Shown: positions 16,550 to 26,356 of the stretch, in pieces
Layout of the letters: every line of letters starts with the position of its first letter
How positions within the stretch are numbered: position 1 is the stretch's first letter
Source: UBA6898 sp964463135
GTDB lineage: Bacteria > Nitrospirota > Thermodesulfovibrionia > Thermodesulfovibrionales > UBA6898
DNA length: 64,000 nucleotides
Reading direction: 5' to 3'
NCBI GenBank assembly: GCA_964463135.1
Contig: CAYXBA010000008.1
Coordinates: 62,001 to 126,000, forward strand
The notes under the pieces: generated by a model
Told to the model about the DNA's origin: nothing
Seen by the model: the letters and a program-made list of their open reading frames with translations, nothing else
The model's database searches: none
Made by a program: the position numbers and the translations under genes

Positions 16550-19189
16550 TTATGAAACAGTCTGGGCCGCAATCTCTCTGCTGAACGTGACCTGTCCTTT
16601 CTCCACATCTACTTCAACCGTATCTCCTTCCTGAAACGAACCATCGAGGATCTTCTTTGCGAGTTCGTTCAGGATCATCTTCTGCAGAACTCTTTTGAGA
16701 GGCCTCGCTCCATAGATAGGGTCGAACCCGATCTCTGCAAAGTATTCTTTTGCCCTCCCGGTCAGCTTCAGGTCAATATTCTTCTCCCTGATATATTTCT
16801 TCATCCGCTCAACCTGGATATCGACGATATTGGCGAGGAGTTTTTTGGTGAGCGGGTTAAATATGATGATCTCATCGACCCGATTCAGGAACTCCGGCCT
16901 GAAAAATGCCTTCAGGTCCAGCATTACCTTGTCTTTGAACTCCTGTCCCGAATTATCTACCCAGTATGCAGAAGGATTTTTCTCTCTTTCCGTAAGCATA
17001 TCCTGGATATGTGCGCTCCCGAGGTTGGAGGTCATGATGACCACCGTATTCCTGAAATCAACTGTCTTGCCATGACTGTCCGTAAGCCTGCCATCATCGA
17101 GAAGCTGCAAGAGGATATTGAAGACCTCAGGATGAGCCTTTTCGACTTCATCAAAGAGCACAACAGAGTAGGGCCGTCTTCTGACCGCTTCGGTAAGCTG
17201 CCCGCCTTCTTCGTACCCCACGTACCCGGGAGGCGCGCCTATAAGCCTTGAGACCGTATGCCGCTCCTGATACTCGGACATGTCGATCCTGATCATTGCG
17301 CTTTCATCATCAAAAAGGAACTCTGCCAAGGCCTTTGCCAGTTCGGTCTTGCCGACGCCGGTCGGTCCCAGGAATATGAATGACCCTATCGGCCGGTTCG
17401 GGTCCTGGATACCTGCACGCGCCCTTCTTACAGCATTTGATACGGCCTCGATCGCTTCATCCTGTCCGATAACCCGCAGCTTGAGACGGTCGTCCATATG
17501 AAGCAGTTTCTTCACTTCGCCCTCAAGCATCTTTGTTACCGGGATGTTTGTCCACTTTGAGACAACTTCTGCGATGTCTTCTTCGTCGACCTCTTCCTTG
17601 AGCATTTTTCTCTGCTGCTGGGCCTCAAGCAGCAGAGCATTCTCGGATTCAAGGGCCTTCTGCAGTTCCAGGAGTTTTCCATATCTGAGTTCAGCAGCCC
17701 TCGCAAGGTCTCCGTCCCGCTCAGCTTGTTCAGAAGCGCTCTTTGTCAATTCCATCTCTTCTTTCAGGCCGCGTATCTTGGAAATGACCTCTTTTTCGCT
17801 CAGCCACTGAGCCCTGAGCTCGCCTCTCTGGAGGTCGAGGACAGACATTTCTTTCTCTATCTTTTCGAGCTTCTCTTTTGACTCCTTGCCATTGTCCCTC
17901 ATGACCGCCTGTTTTTCAATTTCAAGCTGGCGCAGTTTGCGCTCGATCTCGTCAAGTTCAACAGGCATGCTGTCGATCTCCATCCGCAGCTTTGCAGCTG
18001 CCTCATCGATCAGGTCGATCGCCTTGTCAGGCAGAAACCTGTCGGTTATGTAGCGGTGAGAAAGCACTGCTGCAGATATCAGCGCCGAGTCCTTTATCTT
18101 GACGCCGTGATGGACCTCGTATTTCCCTTTTAGCCCCCTCAGTATCGAGATGGTATCCTCAACAGTCGGCTCCTTGACCAGGACAGGCTGGAACCTTCTT
18201 TCCAGGGCTGGGTCCTTTTCAATATATTTCCGGTATTCCCCAAGGGTGGTTGCGCCGACGCACCGGAGCTCTCCCCGTGCCAATGCAGGCTTGAGCATAT
18301 TGGATGCATCAACAGCGCCCTCTGCGGCTCCAGCGCCCACGAGGGTATGGAGCTCGTCTATGAAGAGGATGATCCTGCCTTCAGCCTCCTCGATCTCCTT
18401 GATAACGGCCTTCAGTCTGTCCTCGAACTCACCCCTGAACTTGGCCCCGGCAATGAGGGTGCCCATATCAAGGGCGACCACTTTTTTGTCCTTCAGGGTC
18501 TCGGGTACATCGCCGGCTACGATCCTCTGCGCAAGACCTTCAGCCATGGCTGTCTTGCCGACTCCGGGCTCACCGATCAATACGGGATTGTTCTTGGTCC
18601 TTCTTGAAAGCACCTGGATTATCCTTCTGATCTCCTCATCACGGCCTATAACGGGATCAAGCTTGCCCCGTGATGCAAGCTCGGTGAGATCTTTGCTGAA
18701 CTTCTTCAGGGCCTGGTACTTGTCTTCAGGATTCTGATCGGTAACACGCTGGGACCCTCGAATTTCCTGCAATGCCGCAAGGAGTTTTGGCTGATCCACG
18801 CCATATTTCTTGAGAAGGTCAGAGGACGGGCTGCTGATTGAAAGAACAGCAACCAGGAGAAGCTCTACGCTGACATACTCGTCTTTCAGGCGTGTTGCCT
18901 CTTTTTGCGCTGTTTCAAATACTTCCTTTAATTTCGGCGTTATGTAGATCTGACCGACCGGTGTAGCGCTTATTACCTTAGGCATACGGTCCAGCGCGGC
19001 CTCAACGTCCTTTTTGAGGAGCGCTGTGTTCACCCCGATTTTTTTTAGGATCTGTAAGGCAACACCTTCTTCGTCATCCAGCAGAGACCAGAGCAGATGC
19101 TCAATATCGATCTGCTGATGTCCCTTTCTTTCTGCCAGCTTCTGGGCATTCTGCAAAGCCTCCTGGCTCTTTATCGTGAATTTGTCCAT
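16550..19189 (-). CDS. clpB: ATP-dependent disaggregase ClpB
   Basis: An 879-residue Hsp100 unfoldase that works with DnaK/DnaJ to pull proteins out of aggregates. Domains in order: N-terminal Clp repeat (1-145), AAA1 with GEPGVGKTA near residue 205, a coiled-coil middle domain at about 400-525 rich in Glu/Lys/Leu, AAA2 with GPTGVGKTEL near 605, and a C-terminal small domain ending in DPIYGARPLKRVLQ. The middle domain distinguishes ClpB from ClpA and ClpC. It lies 9 bp after hspR in the dnaJ-hspR-clpB operon, so it should share HspR control. Confidence 0.97.
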   Translation of the reverse strand: MDKFTIKSQEALQNAQKLAERKGHQQIDIEHLLWSLLDDEEGVALQILKKIGVNTALLKKDVEAALDRMPKVISATPVGQIYITPKLKEVFETAQKEATRLKDEYVSVELLLVAVLSISSPSSDLLKKYGVDQPKLLAALQEIRGSQRVTDQNPEDKYQALKKFSKDLTELASRGKLDPVIGRDEEIRRIIQVLSRRTKNNPVLIGEPGVGKTAMAEGLAQRIVAGDVPETLKDKKVVALDMGTLIAGAKFRGEFEDRLKAVIKEIEEAEGRIILFIDELHTLVGAGAAEGAVDASNMLKPALARGELRCVGATTLGEYRKYIEKDPALERRFQPVLVKEPTVEDTISILRGLKGKYEVHHGVKIKDSALISAAVLSHRYITDRFLPDKAIDLIDEAAAKLRMEIDSMPVELDEIERKLRQLEIEKQAVMRDNGKESKEKLEKIEKEMSVLDLQRGELRAQWLSEKEVISKIRGLKEEMELTKSASEQAERDGDLARAAELRYGKLLELQKALESENALLLEAQQQRKMLKEEVDEEDIAEVVSKWTNIPVTKMLEGEVKKLLHMDDRLKLRVIGQDEAIEAVSNAVRRARAGIQDPNRPIGSFIFLGPTGVGKTELAKALAEFLFDDESAMIRIDMSEYQERHTVSRLIGAPPGYVGYEEGGQLTEAVRRRPYSVVLFDEVEKAHPEVFNILLQLLDDGRLTDSHGKTVDFRNTVVIMTSNLGSAHIQDMLTEREKNPSAYWVDNSGQEFKDKVMLDLKAFFRPEFLNRVDEIIIFNPLTKKLLANIVDIQVERMKKYIREKNIDLKLTGRAKEYFAEIGFDPIYGARPLKRVLQKMILNELAKKILDGSFQEGDTVEVDVEKGQVTFSREIAAQTVS

Positions 19190-19198
19190 GATTCCTCC

Positions 19199-19546
19199 TT
19201 ATTCTTCTCTTAATGCCTTTTGCAGCTTGTCCCTGAAATCCTTCCGGATCTCATTTTCGAGATGGCCCATCATCTCCTCCATCTCCTGTTGGAGCACCTC
19301 CATGCGGTGCCTCATCCTGAGAATAATATCAACCCCGGCCCTGTTCACCCCCAGCTCCCGGGTCAGCTGAAGGATGAGGTTCAGCCTTTCAATATCGCTC
19401 TCCGAGTATATCCTCTGTTTCTTTGCCCGCATGGGCTGTATAAATCCTTCTCTTTCATAGAGACGCAATGTCTGAGGATGTACATTCAGAAGCTTCGATA
19501 CGATACTGATCAGATAAACCGGTTCGTTCTTGTCCCGTCTCTTCAT
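19199..19546 (-). CDS. hspR: MerR-family heat-shock repressor HspR
   Basis: A 115-residue MerR-type regulator. The N-terminal helix-turn-helix is VSKLLNVHPQTLRLYEREG, with the family wing residues IQPMRAKKQRIYSESDIERL, followed by a coiled-coil tail (MEVLQQEMEEMMGHLENE). HspR represses chaperone operons by binding HAIR inverted repeats, usually with DnaK as co-repressor. The position between dnaJ and clpB supports the assignment, and a HAIR-like site is found in the dnaJ promoter. It overlaps dnaJ by 4 bp. Confidence 0.92.
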   Translation of the reverse strand: MKRRDKNEPVYLISIVSKLLNVHPQTLRLYEREGFIQPMRAKKQRIYSESDIERLNLILQLTRELGVNRAGVDIILRMRHRMEVLQQEMEEMMGHLENEIRKDFRDKLQKALREE

Positions 19547-20631
19547 TTCCTCACCATTCCTTTTCTCGGCGATTCTTTGTAGAGTGCTTCAACATCCTGA
19601 ATGAGCGCTTTTTCCTCTTCGCTCAGACTCTTCGGCACAGCAACCTTTATCGTCACGAACTGGTCGCCCTTCCTCCCTGTTTTTGACGAGGGGAAGCCCT
19701 TGCCGGAGAGCTTGAACTTCTGGCCGCTCTGCGTTCCCGGCGGCAGTGTCATGACGGTCCCGCCTTCCATGGTAGGTATCTCTATCTTGGCTCCAAGCGC
19801 TGCTTCCCCAAAGGTGATCGGCAGGTCGAGGTAGATATCATTTTCCTTTCTGGTAAAGAGCGGATGGGGTCTGACCGTGATCTCGATCTGCAGGTCCCCA
19901 TAGCTGCCGCTTCCGTGTCCGGCAGTGCCCATGCCCTTCAGTCTTACCCGGGAGCCGGTGTCTGCACCGGCCGGGATCTTTACCTTGATCGATTCAGTGT
20001 GAAGCATCATGCCTCTTCCGGAGCAGAATCTGCACTGCTTGGTCGTTTTTCTGCCGGTTCCGCTGCAATTGGTGCAGGGCTGTGCCATCTTGAAGAATCC
20101 CTTTGATGCAGTCACCTTGCCGGCACCCTTGCACTGTTCGCACTGCTGGAATGTTTCTGCGCCAGTGCCATGACATTCCCTGCAGACGATTTCCCGGTTG
20201 AACGTGATCGGTTTTGTAACGCCGGTGAAGGCCTCCTCCAGCGAAAGCTCAAGGCCCATAACCAGGTCAGCCCCTCTCTGGTCAGACTGATGCTCTGCTC
20301 CGCCGTTGCTGAACAGATCGGAAAATATATCTCCAAAACCGCCAAAGTCAAAGCGGTCTCCGGAGGTGTACGCACGGTAATCAAAGCCCGGACCGCCGCT
20401 GTCGAACGGAGATTTACCGAACTGATCATAATCAGCCCGCTTCTTCTCATCGCCCAGCACCTCATAGGCCTCATTGAGTTCCTTGAACTTGTGCTCAGCA
20501 GTCTTGTCCCCGGGATTGAGGTCAGGATGGTATTTACGTGCCAGTTTTCTGAATGCCTTTTTGATCTCATCCTGAGAGGCCTTCTTGTCAACTCCCAGTG
20601 TTTCGTAATAATTTTTTGTATTAGAGGCCAT
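19543..20631 (-). CDS. dnaJ: Chaperone DnaJ
   Basis: A 362-residue type I Hsp40 that delivers substrates to DnaK and stimulates its ATPase. Order: J domain (6-70) with the HPD motif in KYHPDLNPG, a short Gly/Phe-rich segment (FDSGGPGFD and following), four zinc-finger repeats CRECHGTG, CEQCKGAG, CTNCSGTG and CRFCSGRG, then two substrate-binding beta domains. The zinc fingers are all complete. It is the first gene of the operon with hspR and clpB; dnaK and grpE are not in the window. The ATG is preceded by GGAGAAATC. Confidence 0.96.
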   Translation of the reverse strand: MASNTKNYYETLGVDKKASQDEIKKAFRKLARKYHPDLNPGDKTAEHKFKELNEAYEVLGDEKKRADYDQFGKSPFDSGGPGFDYRAYTSGDRFDFGGFGDIFSDLFSNGGAEHQSDQRGADLVMGLELSLEEAFTGVTKPITFNREIVCRECHGTGAETFQQCEQCKGAGKVTASKGFFKMAQPCTNCSGTGRKTTKQCRFCSGRGMMLHTESIKVKIPAGADTGSRVRLKGMGTAGHGSGSYGDLQIEITVRPHPLFTRKENDIYLDLPITFGEAALGAKIEIPTMEGGTVMTLPPGTQSGQKFKLSGKGFPSSKTGRKGDQFVTIKVAVPKSLSEEEKALIQDVEALYKESPRKGMVRK

Positions 20632-20650
20632 GATTTCTCCTTGTTTTCAT

Positions 20651-20680
20651 ATGATATAACCTTAGTCGAGTCATGTCAAG
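20651..20680 (-). promoter_or_regulatory. dnaJ operon promoter with embedded HAIR-like HspR operator
   Basis: Read on the minus strand, TTGACA (20674-20679) and TATCAT (20651-20656) are separated by exactly 17 bp, a near-consensus housekeeping promoter. CTTGACA-N7-ACTAAGG (20660-20680) overlaps the -35 box and spacer. It resembles the HspR-associated inverted repeat CTTGAGT-N7-ACTCAAG. Binding there would block RNA polymerase, giving autoregulation of dnaJ-hspR-clpB. Confidence 0.72.
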
Positions 20681-20739
20681 TATGCTTCCATGAATATAAG
20701 TATGGTATATGCCCGGCTTCTTGCTATCCTTCAGGAAAA

Positions 20740-22620
20740 TTAACGCGTGGAGTTCATGCGCCGCTGTTTTTCAACAGCGACCATAAGTATCGAAAGTGCA
20801 GCCGGGGTCATGCCCTGTATTCTGCCGGCCTGGCCAAGATTTTCAGGCCGGATCTCTTCAAGTTTGCAAAGGATCTCCCTTGATATTCCGGGTAATGAGC
20901 GGTAATCAAGATCAGGCGGGACCTTCCGGTTCTCGATCCCCAAAAGCCTCTCTGCAGCTTCCATCTGCCGTCTGATATATCCTTCGTATTTTGCCTGGAT
21001 CTCTACCTGCCGCTCAATATCATCATTCAGCAGGGCAGCAGAAGGAGCAAGCTCTTTTATTACGGCATACGTAACCTCCGGCCGCTTGAGAAGCTGTTCA
21101 AGGGTAATATCTTCGCTGATCGCGGACGAGCCAAGGCCAGTCAGCGTGCTGTTGACGACAGACGGCTTGATCCTGATCTTTCTGAGTCTCTGCATCTCTT
21201 CTTCGATCATTCTCTTCTTATCCGTGAACCGGGAATACAGATCACCGGCCAGCAATCCTGTGGCATGGCCCCTTTCCATAAGCCTGAGGTCAGCATTGTC
21301 ATGCCGTAAAAGAAGCCGGTATTCTGCACGGGAGGTGAACATGCGGTATGGTTCCTTAGTCCCTTTCGTAACAAGGTCATCGACAAGAACCCCGATATAT
21401 GCCTCATGCCGTGCGAGGATAAAGGGCTCTCTGCTCTGAATTTTCAGGGCAGCATTAATGCCTGCCATAAGCCCCTGGGCAGCAGCCTCTTCGTATCCGG
21501 ATGTTCCATTGACCTGGCCGGCCAGGAACAGGCCTGCAATGTTCTTGGTCTCAAGAGAGTGCTTCAGCTGTGTCGGGAATACAAAGTCGTATTCAATAGC
21601 GTATGCAGGCCGCATAATCTCGACCTCTTCAAGGCCCGGAACAGTTCTCAGAAAACTGAGCTGAATATCATACGGAAGACTGGTAGAGACGCCATTTGCA
21701 TAGTATTCTCTCGTCTCGAGGCCTTCGGGCTCGAGGAACACCTGATGCCGTTCCTTGTCGGCAAATCTGACGACCTTGTCCTCAATAGAAGGGCAATAGC
21801 GCGGACCGATGCCTGTTATCTTTCCGCTGTACATGGCAGAACGCTGCAGATTATCCCGGATAATGCGATGCGTTTCAGCGTTCGTATAGGTTATGTAGCA
21901 GGGCAGCTGAGAGTTCTCGATCTTCTCCGTACTATGCGAGAACGGTATCGGCGGATCATCACCATATTGTGCTTCAGTTCTTGCGAAATCGATCGATTTG
22001 GCATCCAGCCGCGCAGGCGTACCTGTCTTCAGTCTGCCGAGTTTAAGCCCGAGCCGAGCAAGACTGTTCGAAAGACCGACAGAAGGGAGTTCGCCGGCCC
22101 GGCCGGCCTCAAAACTGTCGTGACCGATATGCATCAGGCCTTTCAGGAAGGTTCCGGCTGTGACAACAATGCAGGCTGCGCCATAAACAATGCCAAGAGA
22201 GGTCTTAACGCCGCATATTTTATCGTCCTGCACAAGGATTTCCTCGATCATCGCCTGCTTGATGTCGAGATGTTCCTGCTCTTCAAGAGCTCTCCGCATT
22301 CTGAGCCTGTACAGGACCCGATCTGCCTGGGCCCTCAAAGACCAGACAGCAGGCCCTTTTGATTTATTCAGCATCCGAAACTGAATGCCTGCCTTATCTG
22401 TCACCTTTGCCATCTCGCCGCCCAGGACATCGATCTCTCGTACGAGGTGGCCTTTTGCAAGCCCGCCGATAGCGGGATTGCAGGACATCTGGGCGATCGT
22501 GTCGAGGTTCATCGTGAAGATGCAGGTCGCATGTCCCATGCGCGCGGACGCCAGAGCAGCCTCACAGCCTGCATGTCCGGCTCCGATAACGATCACGTCG
22601 TATGATTTAGGCATGGTCAT
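20740..22620 (-). CDS. mnmG: tRNA uridine-5-carboxymethylaminomethyl modification enzyme MnmG
   Basis: A 626-residue FAD enzyme (GidA) that, with MnmE, installs the carboxymethylaminomethyl group at C5 of wobble U34. The dinucleotide fold starts VIVIGAGHAGCEAALASARM; later motifs include CNPAIGGLAKGHLVREID, the RLKTGTPARL block and GYEEAAAQGLMAGINAA. The C-terminal helical MnmE-binding domain is complete. The length is normal. mnmE and rsmG are not adjacent here. The start could be the first or the third codon (M-T-M). Confidence 0.96.
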   Translation of the reverse strand: MTMPKSYDVIVIGAGHAGCEAALASARMGHATCIFTMNLDTIAQMSCNPAIGGLAKGHLVREIDVLGGEMAKVTDKAGIQFRMLNKSKGPAVWSLRAQADRVLYRLRMRRALEEQEHLDIKQAMIEEILVQDDKICGVKTSLGIVYGAACIVVTAGTFLKGLMHIGHDSFEAGRAGELPSVGLSNSLARLGLKLGRLKTGTPARLDAKSIDFARTEAQYGDDPPIPFSHSTEKIENSQLPCYITYTNAETHRIIRDNLQRSAMYSGKITGIGPRYCPSIEDKVVRFADKERHQVFLEPEGLETREYYANGVSTSLPYDIQLSFLRTVPGLEEVEIMRPAYAIEYDFVFPTQLKHSLETKNIAGLFLAGQVNGTSGYEEAAAQGLMAGINAALKIQSREPFILARHEAYIGVLVDDLVTKGTKEPYRMFTSRAEYRLLLRHDNADLRLMERGHATGLLAGDLYSRFTDKKRMIEEEMQRLRKIRIKPSVVNSTLTGLGSSAISEDITLEQLLKRPEVTYAVIKELAPSAALLNDDIERQVEIQAKYEGYIRRQMEAAERLLGIENRKVPPDLDYRSLPGISREILCKLEEIRPENLGQAGRIQGMTPAALSILMVAVEKQRRMNSTR

Positions 22621-22739
22621 GAATTCTTATTATAAGATAATTCCCGGTATCAGCGCATTGGAAAGACTGCTTTCAGCGCTGGAATAAACCGCAATCTGCA
22701 TGCTAAAATAGCAAATCTTTTTTCCCACGGAGAGAATTA

Positions 22740-23996
22740 ATGGCTGAAGTTATCCCTTTCAGGGGAGTTCTGTTCAATATTCCCAAGGTGTCAAAAAGCT
22801 CGGGAGAGGAAGTGCTTGCGCCTCCTTATGATATCATCAAGCCCGAACAGCAGCAGGAACTCTATGACAAAAGCCCCTATAACATAGTCAAGATCGATTT
22901 CGGCAAGAAGAGTCCTGATGACAACGAGCAGGCGAACCGGTACACAAGGGCAAAGTCATTGCTCGAGAGCTGGCTGAAGGAAGAAGCCCTTATCTCAAGC
23001 AAGACGCCGAGCTTCTATGCCTATGAGATCGGATACGCCCTTGAGGGCAGACAGCTTACCCTGAGGGGCTTCCTTGGACTGGTAAAGCTGGAAGCGCTTG
23101 GCAAAGGCAATATCCATCCCCATGAATATACCCACTCCAAACCGAAGAAAGACCGTCTGGACCTGATGAGATATTGCGAGGCAAATATCAGCCCTATCTT
23201 TTCTATCTATAACAGCCCTGAGAAGAAGGCGTCTTTAATTCTTGCCGAGGCGAGCAGGGCAAAACCGTATATCGAGGCCAGGGACCCTGACGGTTCTGTG
23301 CATCGCCTCTGGCAGATAGAGGACAGTGCATCGGTCGATGCGATAAGGAAAGAGCTCGAAGATAAGGCTATTTTTATAGCAGACGGCCATCACCGGTATG
23401 AAACAGCCCTTGAGTATCAGAAGGAGATGCAGAAGAAGGAAGGGGCCGCTGATCGGGCAAGACCGTATGATTACGTACTCATGTTCCTTGCAAACATGGC
23501 TGATGAGGGCCTCTCGATCCTGCCTACGCACCGGCTGGTGAAGGACCTTCCTGCTGATGCGCTTGAACAGCTTTCAGCAGACTTCGATATCCGCGAAATG
23601 AACCTCAGCAACGACATACTATCGTCGATCGCAGGCAAACGGGATGCATATGGTTTGTACACCGGAGGTGATTCCTGGTATTTCCTGAGCTATAAAGGCG
23701 AAGGGATCCATGGTGTGCCGCCTGCGCTGAGAGACCTTGACGTGACGATCCTGCATGACCTTATCTTTAAGCAGCTTCTGGACATTGAGGCAGTATCCTA
23801 CGAGATGAACGTGCAGAAATGCCTGGAGGCTGTCCGGTCAGGGGAGTTCAGGGCTGCATTCTTCCTGAACCCAACAGGTGTTTACGATGTTGAGCGGGTT
23901 GCGCTCGCGTCGCTGCGGATGCCGCCGAAATCGACCTATTTTTATCCAAAGCTTATGACCGGTATGGTTTTGAATATCTTTAAAAATTCTTTATAA
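22740..23996 (+). CDS. DUF1015-family protein
   Basis: A 418-residue protein of the DUF1015 family, whose function is uncertain. Hallmarks are the N-terminal VIPFRGVLFNI...APPYDIIKPEQQ, the HPHEYTHSKPKKDRL segment, a central FIADGHHRYETALEY that looks like a metal- or phosphate-binding motif, and C-terminal PPKSTYFYPKLMTGMV. Family members have been linked by context to serine or PEP metabolism in some lineages. Here it lies 11 bp upstream of gap and pgk on the same strand, which suggests co-expression with lower glycolysis (inference). A GGAGAG ribosome-binding site precedes it. Confidence 0.9.
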   Translation: MAEVIPFRGVLFNIPKVSKSSGEEVLAPPYDIIKPEQQQELYDKSPYNIVKIDFGKKSPDDNEQANRYTRAKSLLESWLKEEALISSKTPSFYAYEIGYALEGRQLTLRGFLGLVKLEALGKGNIHPHEYTHSKPKKDRLDLMRYCEANISPIFSIYNSPEKKASLILAEASRAKPYIEARDPDGSVHRLWQIEDSASVDAIRKELEDKAIFIADGHHRYETALEYQKEMQKKEGAADRARPYDYVLMFLANMADEGLSILPTHRLVKDLPADALEQLSADFDIREMNLSNDILSSIAGKRDAYGLYTGGDSWYFLSYKGEGIHGVPPALRDLDVTILHDLIFKQLLDIEAVSYEMNVQKCLEAVRSGEFRAAFFLNPTGVYDVERVALASLRMPPKSTYFYPKLMTGMVLNIFKNSL

Positions 23997-24007
23997 CGGA
24001 GGTTCTC

Positions 24008-25015
24008 ATGGCTTTACGCGTAGCAATTAACGGATTTGGAAGGATTGGACGGAATTTTTTCAGGACGAGCAAAGGCGTAACCGACTTCGAGATCGTGGCT
24101 ATCAATGATCTTACTGATGCCCCGACTCTTGCGCATCTGCTCAAATACGATTCAGTGCACGGTATATTCAATGCGGATGTGAAGGCAAAGGACAGCAGCC
24201 TTATCGTTGACGGTAAGGAGATCAAGATAACGGCAGAGCGCTCGCCGGAGAACCTGCCCTGGAAGGAGCTCAAGATCGATATTGTCATCGAGTCCACCGG
24301 CCTCTTCACCGACAGGGAAAAGGCCGCGAAGCATCTCGATGCAGGCGCAAAGTATGTGCTGATCTCGGCGCCGGCCAAGGAGCCTGACATCACGGTCTGT
24401 TTGGGTATCAACGAAGAGGATCTTGACCCGGCAAAACACAAGATCATCTCAAACGCCTCCTGCACCACCAACTGCCTTGCCCCGATCGCCAAGGTCCTGC
24501 ACAAGGAATTCGGGATCGTCAGGGGCCTGATGACGACGATCCATTCCTATACCAATGACCAGCGGATCCTCGACCTGCCGCATAAGGACCTCAGAAGGGC
24601 CCGTGCAGCAGCCATCTCGATGATCCCTTCGACGACCGGCGCTGCCAAGGCGATCGGCCTTGTGCTTCCTGAGCTCAAGGGCAAGCTCGACGGTTTTTCG
24701 ATGAGGGTCACGACCCCGAATGTTTCGGTGGTCGACCTCGTGGCAGAGATGCAGAAGGATGTGACTGCCGAGGAGATAAACGCTGCCATGAAGAAGTGGG
24801 CAGACGGGCCGATGAAGGGTGTCCTGCAGTATGTCGATGTCCCGCTCGTCTCGGTCGATTTCAACGGCAACCCGCATTCCTCGATATTCGATGCGACCCT
24901 CACCCGGGTCATGGAAGGCCGCATGGTCAAGGTCATATCCTGGTATGACAATGAATGGGGCTACAGCACGCGGCTTCGGGACCTTATCCTCTACATCATC
25001 AAAAAAAGAGGCTAG
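24008..25015 (+). CDS. gap: Glyceraldehyde-3-phosphate dehydrogenase, type I
   Basis: A 335-residue NAD(P)-dependent enzyme that interconverts glyceraldehyde-3-phosphate and 1,3-bisphosphoglycerate. The Rossmann start is AINGFGRIGRNFF, the catalytic cysteine is in SNASCTTNCLAP, and the C-terminal SWYDNEWGYSTRL is intact. The next gene, pgk, catalyses the following step and starts 3 bp after the gap stop. A GGAGG lies just upstream of the ATG. Confidence 0.97.
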   Translation: MALRVAINGFGRIGRNFFRTSKGVTDFEIVAINDLTDAPTLAHLLKYDSVHGIFNADVKAKDSSLIVDGKEIKITAERSPENLPWKELKIDIVIESTGLFTDREKAAKHLDAGAKYVLISAPAKEPDITVCLGINEEDLDPAKHKIISNASCTTNCLAPIAKVLHKEFGIVRGLMTTIHSYTNDQRILDLPHKDLRRARAAAISMIPSTTGAAKAIGLVLPELKGKLDGFSMRVTTPNVSVVDLVAEMQKDVTAEEINAAMKKWADGPMKGVLQYVDVPLVSVDFNGNPHSSIFDATLTRVMEGRMVKVISWYDNEWGYSTRLRDLILYIIKKRG

Positions 25016-25018
25016 CCG

Positions 25019-26251
25019 ATGGCCAAGAATGGGAGTCCCATGCCGATCAAGGATGTGCTCGGGAAACTTGCGATTGATGACCTGAGACTGAAAGGCAAGA
25101 GGGTCTTTATCCGTGCAGATTTCAATGTCCCTCTTGATGACAACCTCCGGATAACGGATGACAGCAGAATTCGTTCGACCCTGGCAACGATCAACTATGC
25201 CATAGACGAAGGTGCACGGGTCATCCTTGCATCGCACCTCGGCAGGCCAAAGGGAAAGCCAGACCCCCGGTACAGCCTTGCCCCAATCGCAAAGAGGCTT
25301 CAAAGGCTGCTGGATAAGGACGTGATATTCGCTCCTGACTGCATCGGTTCCCAGGTAGAGAATATTGTTTCGAAGATGAAGGACGGTGATGTGGTCCTTC
25401 TTGAGAACCTGAGATATCACGCTGAAGAGGAGAAGAACGACGAGGAGTTCTCAAAGAAACTTGCCGGCCTTGCAGACTTTTTCATCAATGATGCCTTTGG
25501 GGCTGCTCACCGGGCCCATGCCTCTACGGTAGGGATCACGAAGTTCCTTACATCTGCTGCCGGTTTTCTGATGAAGAAGGAGATAGAGTACCTCAAAGGG
25601 GTCGTGGACAATCCGATCAGGCCTTTTGTTGCGATCCTGGGCGGCGCCAAGGTCTCGGGGAAGATAGGCGTGCTCGAACATCTTGAGGACAAGGTGGACA
25701 AGGTCATTGTGGGCGGCGGCATGGCCTTCACCTTTATCAAGGCAATGGGCTATGAGGTCGGCGACTCTCTGGTAGAGACCGAGATGATCGAAACGGCCCA
25801 GAGGATCAGGAAGAAGCTCAAGACCACCGGCATCAAGTTCTATCTGCCGGTAGACTGTGTTATTGCCCAGAGCCTTGAGCCTGCGGCAGAGACCAAGATC
25901 GTGCCTACGCTCGAGATCCCGAAGGGATGGAGGGCCCTGGACATCGGACCTGCCACGGTGAAGCTGTTTTCAGAGGCGCTTGAAAATGCAAAAACGATCC
26001 TCTGGAACGGCCCTATGGGGGTGTTCGAAGTGGATGCTTTTTCGCGCGGGACCTATTCCATAGCGAACTCTGTGGCTGATGCCTATGCCCTGACGATCGT
26101 CGGCGGCGGAGATACAGATCTTGCGGTACACAGGGCGGGCGTGACGAATGCGCTTTCCTTTATCTCAACCGGCGGTGGCGCATCGCTGCAGCTTCTTGAG
26201 GGCAAGGAACTGCCTGGCATCGCAGCTCTGACAGACAGAAATCACGAATAG
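25019..26251 (+). CDS. pgk: Phosphoglycerate kinase
   Basis: A 410-residue monomeric kinase that makes ATP from 1,3-bisphosphoglycerate. The family signature KRVFIRADFNVPLD, the substrate-site SHLGRPKGKPD, the GAAHRAHASTVG segment, the hinge, and the nucleotide-site GGGDTDLAVHRAG with WNGPMGVFEVDAF are all present. It carries an N-terminal extension of about 20 residues (MAKNGSPMPIKDVLGKLAID) before the usual start, so translation could instead begin at Met8. It ends 17 bp before a strong terminator. Confidence 0.97.
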   Translation: MAKNGSPMPIKDVLGKLAIDDLRLKGKRVFIRADFNVPLDDNLRITDDSRIRSTLATINYAIDEGARVILASHLGRPKGKPDPRYSLAPIAKRLQRLLDKDVIFAPDCIGSQVENIVSKMKDGDVVLLENLRYHAEEEKNDEEFSKKLAGLADFFINDAFGAAHRAHASTVGITKFLTSAAGFLMKKEIEYLKGVVDNPIRPFVAILGGAKVSGKIGVLEHLEDKVDKVIVGGGMAFTFIKAMGYEVGDSLVETEMIETAQRIRKKLKTTGIKFYLPVDCVIAQSLEPAAETKIVPTLEIPKGWRALDIGPATVKLFSEALENAKTILWNGPMGVFEVDAFSRGTYSIANSVADAYALTIVGGGDTDLAVHRAGVTNALSFISTGGGASLQLLEGKELPGIAALTDRNHE

Positions 26252-26268
26252 CTGACGGCATTAATAAC

Positions 26269-26314
26269 AAAAAATAACGGCAGGGTAAGTTTATTTGCCC
26301 TGCCGTTATTTTTT
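26269..26314. terminator. Strong bidirectional intrinsic terminator after pgk and hisG
   Basis: A perfect 17-bp stem (26269-26285 with 26298-26314) has a 12-nt loop. The core is AACGGCAGGG/CCCTGCCGTT, flanked by A6 on the left and T6 on the right, so it gives a U-tract in both directions. It separates the converging gap-pgk and hisD-hisG operons. Confidence 0.95.
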
Positions 26315-26356
26315 CTGAGACAGACAGACCCTGTCACGAAAATCACTGAAAAGAGA

